Source: Duganella sp. CF517
GTDB taxonomy: Bacteria > Pseudomonadota > Gammaproteobacteria > Burkholderiales > Burkholderiaceae_D
NCBI RefSeq assembly: GCF_900110275.1
Contig: NZ_FODC01000007.1
Span: forward strand, 62,001 to 126,000
Reading direction: 5' to 3'
Length of the DNA: 64,000 nucleotides
Of this stretch, positions 57,485-64,000 are shown one piece after another. The translations under genes were made by a program, and so were the position numbers. The notes beneath the pieces were generated by a model. The model did not search any database. It had not been told where the DNA came from and saw nothing but the letters and a program-made list of their open reading frames with translations. The first letter of the stretch is position 1; every line of letters begins with the position of its first letter.

Positions 57485-58129
57485 TTATTTTGCGACGCAG
57501 TTGACGACCAGCCGGTTGTCATTGCCGGCGGGCATCACGCCGGCGCCCGGCACCGCGTTGGTCACGGGGGCGGTCAGCGAGCAGGTGCGGTTGGACGGCT
57601 GCGCCAGCACGGTCACGCCGTAGGGCGAGCCCTCGCCGACGGTATTGGCGAAGGAGAACGCGGCGTCGCCGCCGGCCGTTGCCGACGGTGCGACGTACAC
57701 CGTGTCCGGGCCGTTGGCCAGGGTCACGCCGTCGTTGTTGCCGGCCACGCCGTCGTCGGCCAGGCCCTTGACCACGCCGCTCAGCACCCACGGATTGGTG
57801 ACGCAGCTGACCTGGGTGCGGTACGAGGTGAAGGAGTTGGCCTTGTTCTTGCCGTCGATGACCTGGCAGGTGGCGCCGGCCGGCGGGGTGTCGACCTTGA
57901 TTTCGAACGATTCGTCGACCGCGATCAGGCGGGTGAACTGGAACTGGCTGGCGTTGGCGGCGACGGTGATCTTCTCGCCGGTGGGCACGTTGATCAGCAC
58001 CAGGCCCGGCTTGCTCAAGCCGCCGACGCTGCCTTGCAGCAGCATGCTGCCGTCGCTACCGCCGCCGCAAGCGCTCAGGACAACGGCACACAGCAGGGCC
58101 AGGCCCGCACGCGGATACACACTTTTCAT
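57485..58129 (-). CDS. Lipoprotein with two beta-sandwich repeats (paralogue)
   Basis: 214 residues from MKSVYPRAGLALLCAVVLSA; lipobox LSAC with Gly at +2. Repeat one begins QGSVGGLSKPGLVLINVP, repeat two SGVVKGLADDGVAGNNDGVT with GDAAFSFANTVGEGSPYGVT; Cys pairs in both (ATCQV...QVSC; RTCSL...VNC). Same layout as the downstream gene, 29 bases apart, so they arose by tandem duplication and share the terminator at 56647. Confidence 0.78.
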   Translation of the reverse strand: MKSVYPRAGLALLCAVVLSACGGGSDGSMLLQGSVGGLSKPGLVLINVPTGEKITVAANASQFQFTRLIAVDESFEIKVDTPPAGATCQVIDGKNKANSFTSYRTQVSCVTNPWVLSGVVKGLADDGVAGNNDGVTLANGPDTVYVAPSATAGGDAAFSFANTVGEGSPYGVTVLAQPSNRTCSLTAPVTNAVPGAGVMPAGNDNRLVVNCVAK

Positions 58130-58328
58130 AAAATCTTCTCCAAAACGAATAGGGCCGGCAGCACGCACGGGTGCAGCATCTTACACGGATTTGCCCCGTA
58201 TTTTAGTGCATTTGGTAACACCAGTCCCCCCAATGGATGTAACAGCTTGTTAGGCGCGCGCGCGCGTCCGGCCCGCGATCGGTGCGACAATAGCCCCGAA
58301 TCGCCTTATCCACTTACCTTTAGCGCCC

Positions 58329-59036
58329 ATGACACCACGCCCGCCGCAAGCCCTGCTGTTCGATCTCGACGACACCCTGTGGCCGATCGGCCCGGTCATC
58401 GCGGCGGCCGAAACCGGCTGGCACGCGTGGCTGGCCGAGCGCGCGCCGGCCGTCACCGGCAAGTATTCGGTCGAGGCGCTGCGCGCGCTGCGCCTGGCGC
58501 TGCTGGAAAAGCAGCCGGAGCTGACGGCCGACCTGTACCGGCTGCGCCGCGTCGCGCTCGAGGCCGTGTTCGCCGAAACCGGCGCGGACAGCGCCCACAT
58601 CGACGGCGCGATGGCGCACTTCAACGTGCTGCGCAACGCCGTCACCCTGTTCGACGACGTCGCCCCGGTGCTGGCCGAGCTGGGCGGCATGCTGCGGCTG
58701 GGCGTGATCACCAACGGCAACGCCGACCTTGAAGTCATCGGCCTGCACCACCATTTCGAGGTGGCGCTGGCGTCGGCGCGCTTCGGCCGCGCCAAGCCGG
58801 ACCCGTCCATCTTCCTGGCCGCCTGCGAGGCGATGGGCGTGGCGCCGGCCGACGCCGTCTACGTCGGCGACGACCTGCGGCTCGACGTGCGCGGCGCGCA
58901 GGCGGTGGGCATGCGGGCGGTGTGGATGAACCGCACCGGCAGCCGCGCCCACGTCGACGCCGGCATCGCGCCGGACGTCATTTGCGCCGATTTCCACGAA
59001 CTGCTGGCGTGGGTGAGGCGACAACTGGGCGATTGA
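58329..59036 (+). CDS. HAD-superfamily hydrolase
   Basis: 235 residues. Motif [12 protein letters not shown] (nucleophile Asp), motif [10 protein letters not shown], motif III Lys in [11 protein letters not shown] and motif [15 protein letters not shown]. Phosphatase of unknown substrate, with a helical cap. Followed by hrcA after 80 bases. Confidence 0.92.
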   Translation: MTPRPPQALLFDLDDTLWPIGPVIAAAETGWHAWLAERAPAVTGKYSVEALRALRLALLEKQPELTADLYRLRRVALEAVFAETGADSAHIDGAMAHFNVLRNAVTLFDDVAPVLAELGGMLRLGVITNGNADLEVIGLHHHFEVALASARFGRAKPDPSIFLAACEAMGVAPADAVYVGDDLRLDVRGAQAVGMRAVWMNRTGSRAHVDAGIAPDVICADFHELLAWVRRQLGD

Positions 59037-59116
59037 TGTCGCGCGACAGCCCCCGGCCGGCGCGGAGCGTGCATAATAGGCAAACACGGCAACTCTCGGC
59101 AAATAAGATATACAGT

Positions 59117-60133
59117 ATGCAACTCGACACACGCGCTCAAACCCTGCTCAAAGCCCTGGTGGAACGCTATATCGCGGACGGCCAGCCGGTCGGCTCGCGC
59201 GCGCTCTCCAAGATTTCCGGCCTTGACCTGTCGCCGGCGACCATTCGCAACATCATGGCCGACCTCGAGGAGCTCGGCTATGTCGCCAGCCCGCACACCT
59301 CGGCCGGCCGGGTGCCGACGCCGCGCGGCTACCGCATCTTCGTCGACACCTTGCTGACGGTGCAACATCTGGACGAGCAATCGGTCGAGGGCCGCATGCG
59401 CCTGCAGGCGCCGCAGCCGCAGAAAATGATTGCCAACGCGGCGCAGATGCTGTCGTCGCTGTCGCAGTTCGCCGGCGTGGTGCTCAGCCCGCGGCGCGAA
59501 TCGGTGTTCCAGCAGATCGAGTTCCTGCGGCTGGGGGAGAAGCGCATCCTGCTGGTGATCGTCGGCCCCACCGGCGACGTGCAAAACCGGCTGCTGCTGA
59601 CCGACGTCGACTACAGCCCCACGCAGCTGATCCAGTCGGCCAACTACATCAACCAGAACTACGGCGGCCTGGCCTTCGACGAGGTCCACACGCGCCTGCA
59701 GGCCGAGGTGCGCCAGCTGCGCGACGACATGGGCCGGCTGATGCAGGCGGCGGTGGAGGCGGGCAGCGAGGCGATGGCGGACAACTCGGACGACATGGTC
59801 ATCGCCGGCGAGCGCAACCTGCTGTCGGTCAGCGATCTGTCGTCGAACATGACGTCGCTGCGGCAGATGTTCGACATGTTCGAGCAAAAGACCGGCTTGA
59901 TGCAGCTGCTCGACGTGTCGAGCAAGGCCAGCGGCGTGCAGATTTATATCGGCGGCGAATCGAGCCTGGTGCCGATGGACGAGATGAGCGTGGTGACCGC
60001 GCCGTACATGGCCAACGGCAAGATCGTCGGCACCCTGGGGGTGATCGGCCCGACCCGCATGGCCTATGAGCGCGTGATACCGATCGTCGATATCACGGCC
60101 AAGTTGTTGTCGAACGCGCTGAGCCACAATTAA
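59117..60133 (+). CDS. hrcA: Heat-inducible transcription repressor HrcA
   Basis: 338 residues. Winged-helix N-domain ([38 protein letters not shown]), then the GAF-like domain and a C-terminal helical part ([19 protein letters not shown]). It represses heat-shock genes at CIRCE elements. I find no CIRCE (TTAGCACTC-N9-GAGTGCTAA) near this gene, nor groE or dnaK in the window. Confidence 0.95.
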   Translation: MQLDTRAQTLLKALVERYIADGQPVGSRALSKISGLDLSPATIRNIMADLEELGYVASPHTSAGRVPTPRGYRIFVDTLLTVQHLDEQSVEGRMRLQAPQPQKMIANAAQMLSSLSQFAGVVLSPRRESVFQQIEFLRLGEKRILLVIVGPTGDVQNRLLLTDVDYSPTQLIQSANYINQNYGGLAFDEVHTRLQAEVRQLRDDMGRLMQAAVEAGSEAMADNSDDMVIAGERNLLSVSDLSSNMTSLRQMFDMFEQKTGLMQLLDVSSKASGVQIYIGGESSLVPMDEMSVVTAPYMANGKIVGTLGVIGPTRMAYERVIPIVDITAKLLSNALSHN

Positions 60134-60169
60134 CCGCGATCAGCCGCGATCAGCCGCGATCAGCCGCGA
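60134..60169. repeat. Three tandem CCGCGATCAG decamers after hrcA
   Basis: CCGCGATCAG x3 plus CCGCGA, directly behind the hrcA stop and in the 60-base gap before the convergent fur stop. Confidence 0.85.
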
Positions 60170-60193
60170 CGCGGCGGCCCGGCGCCGCCGCAA

Positions 60194-60631
60194 TTATGGA
60201 CGGTGCGGGCAGGCGGTCTTGATGCAGTTGCCATAAATTGCCAGCGCGTGCTCGGCGATCTTGAAGCCGCGCTCCTTGGCGACCATCTGCTGGCGTGTTT
60301 CGATCTCTTCGTCGAAGAATTCCTCCACCCGCCCGCAGTCGAGGCACACCAGGTGGTCGTGGTGGGAACCCTCGTTGAGCTCGAAGATGGCCTTGCCGGT
60401 TTCGAAGTGGTTGCGGTTCAGCAGGCCGGCCTGCTCGAACTGGGTCAGCACGCGGTAGACGGTGGCCAGGCCGACGTCCATATTGTCGGCCAGCAAAATC
60501 TTGTAGACATCCTCGGCGGTCAGGTGGCGCACGTCGCTGTTCTGGAAGATGTCCAGGATTTTAAGGCGAGGCAGGGTGGCTTTGAGGCCGCTGGCCTTCA
60601 GATCGGTTGGATTGTTACCCATGTTGGACAC
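60194..60631 (-). CDS. fur: Ferric uptake regulator
   Basis: 145 residues. DNA-binding winged helix (about 10-85, with [11 protein letters not shown] and [16 protein letters not shown]), metal site [16 protein letters not shown] (key His and CxxC) and C-terminal C-x4-C (CIKTAC). It is the likely regulator of the Fur-box-like sites at 29.6-29.7 kb. Starts at an ATG followed by a second ATG 3 codons in. Divergent from bamE; the 261-base gap contains the perfect palindrome GTTTGCAAAC (60721-60730). Confidence 0.96.
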   Translation of the reverse strand: MSNMGNNPTDLKASGLKATLPRLKILDIFQNSDVRHLTAEDVYKILLADNMDVGLATVYRVLTQFEQAGLLNRNHFETGKAIFELNEGSHHDHLVCLDCGRVEEFFDEEIETRQQMVAKERGFKIAEHALAIYGNCIKTACPHRP

Positions 60632-60892
60632 TCTTATTCTGGTTGGCGATAGCTAGGCCACAGTTTAACGCACTCCGCGCGCCGCCGCACTGATTGTGGC
60701 CACTTATTGCGGCCGCCGGCGTTTGCAAACATTTACACTTGCGCCTTGCAAAACAAGGACATATGGCCTGTTTTACAGGATAATGCTGTCACTTTGCCCG
60801 CCCGCGCGGCTCCATCTCGCACCATGCGTCCGGCATGTGCTTTATGATATAGCGTTTTTCGGCATTTCCGCTCGACCAGATTGAGGACATTT

Positions 60893-61546
60893 ATGCGCGT
60901 CACCCCGGCTTTATTGCAGTCTTTGTCGCACCGTTTTACCCGCCGTGCTCCGTTGCTCGCAGGCGCCGTCTGCGTCGCGCTGGCCGCCGGCGGCTGTGCT
61001 TCCAACACCACGCTGGGCGAGAAATCGAACCAGGTCAAGGAAACCGGGATCACCCTGGACGCCAGCAAGGGCGCGCAAACGACCACCATCACGCCGCTGC
61101 AAAAGTTCATGTGGTTCTTCTCGCCATACCGTCCTGACATCCAGCAAGGCAACTTTGTATCCGAGGAAATGTTGGCGCAATTGAAAGTCGGCATGACGCG
61201 CGAGCAGGTCCGCTTCATCTTCGGCACCGCGCTGCTGGCCGATCCGTTCCACGCCAACCGCTGGGACTACGCGTTCCGCATGGCCAAGGGCAACGGCGAA
61301 GTGACCACCAGCCGCGTCATCGTGTTCTTCGACAACGACGGCAAGGTCGCGCGCTGGGAAGGCGGCAACCTGCCGACCGAAAAAGAATACATCGCCCGCA
61401 TCGCCGGCCCGGCGCCGAAGATCAAGAAAAACCCGGACGCGCCCGACAACAAACCGGCGTCGAGCGTGCCGCCGCCGACCACGACGGGGAGCGACAACGC
61501 CGCGCCCGCGCCGGTGGGCGTGACGGTGGGCAACCAGAACAAATAA
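60893..61546 (+). CDS. bamE: Outer membrane protein assembly factor BamE
   Basis: 217 residues from the ATG with GAGGA 5 bases upstream; an in-frame TTG 12 bases earlier is less likely. Lipobox AAGGC (about 34-38) then SmpA/OmlA domain (about 85-155) with [22 protein letters not shown]. Pro-rich C-terminal tail ([13 protein letters not shown]) longer than E. coli BamE (113). Lipoprotein of the Bam complex. Confidence 0.92.
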   Translation: MRVTPALLQSLSHRFTRRAPLLAGAVCVALAAGGCASNTTLGEKSNQVKETGITLDASKGAQTTTITPLQKFMWFFSPYRPDIQQGNFVSEEMLAQLKVGMTREQVRFIFGTALLADPFHANRWDYAFRMAKGNGEVTTSRVIVFFDNDGKVARWEGGNLPTEKEYIARIAGPAPKIKKNPDAPDNKPASSVPPPTTTGSDNAAPAPVGVTVGNQNK

Positions 61547-61556
61547 GGACGCACGC

Positions 61557-62366
61557 ATGACCGTAATGAATATCGCCATCGCCGGCGCCGGTGGCCGCAT
61601 GGGCCGCATCCTGATCGAAGCCGTCGAAAACGCGCCGGACGCGCGCCTGGCCGGCGCCCTGGGCCGCGCCGGTTCGGCCGGCGTCGGCGGCGACGCCGCC
61701 GCGTTCCTCGGCAAGCCGGGCGGCGTGCTGGTGCAGTCGGACCTGGCGCAAGGCCTGGCCGGCGCCCGGTACCTGATCGATTTCACCCGCCCCGAGGGTA
61801 CGCTGGAACATCTGGCCTATTGCGCCGAGCACGGCATCAAACTGGTCATCGGCACCACCGGGTTCGACGACGCCGGCAAGGCCGCCATCGCGGCGGCGGC
61901 CAAGAAAACCGCGATCGTGTTCTCGCCCAACTTCAGCGTCGGCGTCAACGTCACGATGAAGCTGCTCGAGCAGGCCGCCAAGGCGCTGTCGACCGGCTAC
62001 GACATCGAAGTGGTCGAGGCGCACCACCGCTTCAAGGTCGACGCGCCGTCCGGCACCGCGCTGAAAATGGGCGAAGTGATCGCCGGCGCGCTGGGCCGCG
62101 ACCTGAAAGAGTGCGCCGTCTACGCGCGCGAAGGCGTCACCGGCGAGCGCGATCCATCGTCGATCGGCTTTGCCACCATCCGTGGCGGCGACATCGTCGG
62201 CGACCACACCGTGCTGTTCGCCGGCATCGGCGAGCGCATCGAGATCAGCCACAAATCGAGCAGCCGCGCGACCTACGCGCACGGCGCGCTGCGCGCCTGC
62301 CGCTTCCTGGCCGACAAGCCGACCGGCTTGTTCGACATGTACGACGTGCTGTCGCTCAACGGATGA
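61557..62366 (+). CDS. dapB: 4-hydroxy-tetrahydrodipicolinate reductase
   Basis: 269 residues. NAD(P) loop [23 protein letters not shown] and the signature [20 protein letters not shown] with catalytic His and Lys. Lysine/diaminopimelate pathway. Starts 10 bases after bamE; its stop overlaps the next start (ATGA). Confidence 0.96.
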   Translation: MTVMNIAIAGAGGRMGRILIEAVENAPDARLAGALGRAGSAGVGGDAAAFLGKPGGVLVQSDLAQGLAGARYLIDFTRPEGTLEHLAYCAEHGIKLVIGTTGFDDAGKAAIAAAAKKTAIVFSPNFSVGVNVTMKLLEQAAKALSTGYDIEVVEAHHRFKVDAPSGTALKMGEVIAGALGRDLKECAVYAREGVTGERDPSSIGFATIRGGDIVGDHTVLFAGIGERIEISHKSSSRATYAHGALRACRFLADKPTGLFDMYDVLSLNG

Positions 62367-63049
62367 CGCCCGCCGTCGCCAACCAGTTCACCCTGGCCCA
62401 TTACTGGGAGCAGGGCGACGGCATCAGCCACGCGGTGGCGTTCGTGCTGCTGGCGATGTCGCTGGTGAGCTGGTTCTTCATCCTGTCGAAGGCCTTCGCG
62501 GCCTGGCGGGTGCGCCGCAGCTCTCCGGCCGTGCAGGCCTTCTGGGAAGCGCCGACGATGCAGGACGGCGTCGCCACGCTGGAACTGGCCGACCCGGAAA
62601 AAATCTACCTGCCATTGGCGCAGCAGGGCGCGGCCCAAATCAAGGTGGCCGAGCGGCCGTCGCTGGGCGGCGAGATGGACCGCGCCGCGCAAGTCACGCG
62701 CGTGCTGCGCGTGGCGATCCAGCGCTCGACCAACCGCCTCGAAGGCGGCCTGACCGTGCTGGCGTCGATCGGCGCGACCGCGCCGTTCGTCGGCCTGCTG
62801 GGCACCGTCTGGGGTATTTACCACGCATTGGCCAACGTTTCGGCCAACGGCACGGTGCAGATCGACAAAGTGGCCGGCCCGGTGGGCGAGGCGCTGGTCA
62901 TGACCGCGATCGGCCTGACGGTGGCGATTCCGGCGGTGCTGGCGTTTAACGCCTTCAACCGCGTCAACCGCCTGACCCTGGCGGAGCTGGACGCGTTCGC
63001 GCACGACCTGCATGCCTATCTGACCACCGGCGCGCGCGCCGGCAAATAA
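62363..63049 (+). CDS. ExbB/TolQ-type proton channel subunit
   Basis: 228 residues, three membrane segments: [20 protein letters not shown] (N-terminal), [21 protein letters not shown] (key [16 protein letters not shown]) and [19 protein letters not shown]. Conserved Thr and Glu near the last helices line the proton path. Together with the next gene it drives TonB or a Tol-like partner; no TolA/TolB gene is here, so ExbB is favoured. ATGA overlap with dapB. Confidence 0.9.
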   Translation: MTPAVANQFTLAHYWEQGDGISHAVAFVLLAMSLVSWFFILSKAFAAWRVRRSSPAVQAFWEAPTMQDGVATLELADPEKIYLPLAQQGAAQIKVAERPSLGGEMDRAAQVTRVLRVAIQRSTNRLEGGLTVLASIGATAPFVGLLGTVWGIYHALANVSANGTVQIDKVAGPVGEALVMTAIGLTVAIPAVLAFNAFNRVNRLTLAELDAFAHDLHAYLTTGARAGK

Positions 63050-63075
63050 CCTTTTAACTTGAGCCGGGAGCAGCG

Positions 63076-63503
<428 letters not shown>

Positions 63504-63504
<1 letters not shown>

Positions 63505-63830
63505 TGGCAACCGCAGAATTGAACGGCGCGGCGATCACCGACATGGCCAGCTTCCACGCGGCCTGCAAGGCGGCGCTGGGCTTTCCCGACACGTATGGCG
63601 CGACGATGGACGCGTGGGTCGATTGCCTGAGTTATCTGCGCGACGACGACGGCATGAGCAAATTCCGCCTCAAGCCCAACGAGGTGCTGGAGATCGTCAT
63701 CAAGGACGCCGACGCGCTGAAGGCGGCCGCGCCGGACATCCTGGAAGAAGTGACGTACTGCGTAGCCGGCATCAACGAGCGGTACGAGGATTACGGCGAG
63801 AAGCCGGCCTTGAAGCTGACGTTGAAGTAA
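63504..63830 (+). CDS. Barstar-family protein
   Basis: 108 residues. FHAACKAALGFPDTYGATMD then AWVDCLSYL matches barstar (helix 1 and 2, with the F-P-x-x-Y-G-x-x-x-D-A pattern). Barstars bind and block barnase-type RNases. It starts on the last base of exbD and no RNase gene is adjacent, so it may guard against an enzyme encoded elsewhere or have another role. Length (108) exceeds barstar (90) by a C-terminal extension. Confidence 0.88.
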
Positions 63831-63836
63831 TCCAAA

Positions 63837-64000
63837 TTAACCGACGATCGGGATCTGCGCCTTGGCGCCGGTCTCGCCGGGCGCCAGGGTCAGCACCTCG
63901 AATCCGGTCTCGGTCACCAGCACCATGTGCTCCCATTGCGCCGACAAGGACTTGTCGCGCGTCTCGACGGTCCAGCCGTCGTCCAGCTCCTTCGTCGCCG
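63837..64000 (-). CDS. map: Methionine aminopeptidase type I (3' part)
   Basis: The minus strand reads open from the window edge to a stop at 63837-63839, giving about 54 C-terminal residues. [20 protein letters not shown] has the catalytic Glu (E in SAQWEH) and the typical DGWT...SLSAQ order. Removes N-terminal methionine. It is convergent with the barstar gene (6 bases apart). Confidence 0.92.
   Translation of the reverse strand, partial: ATKELDDGWTVETRDKSLSAQWEHMVLVTETGFEVLTLAPGETGAKAQIPIVG

Noticed and set aside
59037-59116. CIRCE element for HrcA autoregulation
   Set aside because: No TTAGCACTC/GAGTGCTAA inverted repeat is present in the 80 bases before hrcA or elsewhere in the window.
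60134-60169. CCGCGATCAG decamers as an origin or iteron array
   Set aside because: Only three units, directly behind hrcA, with no replication gene or AT-rich region.

Overview
The window is dense, GC-rich chromosomal DNA with no rRNA, tRNA, phage or plasmid genes that I can see. Gene content and order (amgK-murU divergent from lptD-surA-pdxA-ksgA; feoAB with a small Cys-rich third gene; three-gene pntAA-pntAB-pntB; bfd next to tonB) fit a betaproteobacterium of the family Oxalobacteraceae (Massilia, Duganella or Janthinobacterium type). That placement is inference from gene families, not from a marker gene. The window opens inside the 3' end of a large NAD-glutamate dehydrogenase gene and closes inside map (methionine aminopeptidase).

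Layout. 1-17 kb: amino-acid catabolism (gdhB, astE), an EF-hand protein, an APC permease, three very small genes, a DMT exporter, a FUSC-family protein, M14 and S46 peptidases, an FMN reductase, a degenerate beta-lactamase-fold protein, an AT-richer orphan gene bracketed by dispersed repeats, and a cytochrome b561-YceI-YceI operon. 17-27 kb: purB, a GST, then a complete sucrose-uptake and cleavage locus (LacI regulator, TonB receptor, amylosucrase-type GH13 enzyme, fructokinase, MFS permease) with LacI-type palindromes ahead of the receptor. 27-32 kb: iron block (bacterioferritin, bfd-tonB divergent from feoA-feoB-small Cys-rich protein, with two Fur-box-like sites between them). 32-36 kb: an unusual three-gene cassette encoding a zinc-ribbon pseudokinase, a vWA protein and a diverged adenylosuccinate-synthetase-like enzyme, all overlapping and probably co-translated. 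I consider it the best candidate here for an undescribed system. 36-50 kb: mostly housekeeping (glutamate-synthase-like protein, GST, 5'-3' exonuclease, degenerate receiver, mnmA, nudix, pnt operon, SDR, ubiH-pepP-murU-amgK). 50-64 kb: envelope biogenesis (lptD, surA, bamE), pdxA, rsmA, two paralogous lipoproteins, HAD phosphatase, hrcA, fur, dapB, an ExbB/ExbD pair and a barstar homologue.

Two dispersed repeat families stand out. One is an inverted repeat with GGGGTCA...TGACCCC ends (copies at 14.6, 15.3, 40.2 and 56.4-56.6 kb) in two sequence classes whose arms differ in a matched way. The other is a polypyrimidine/polypurine element that starts with TGTGGCAAACCT (32.3 and 46.0 kb). One copy of each supplies the last codons and the stop of a neighbouring gene (mnmA; the purA-like gene).
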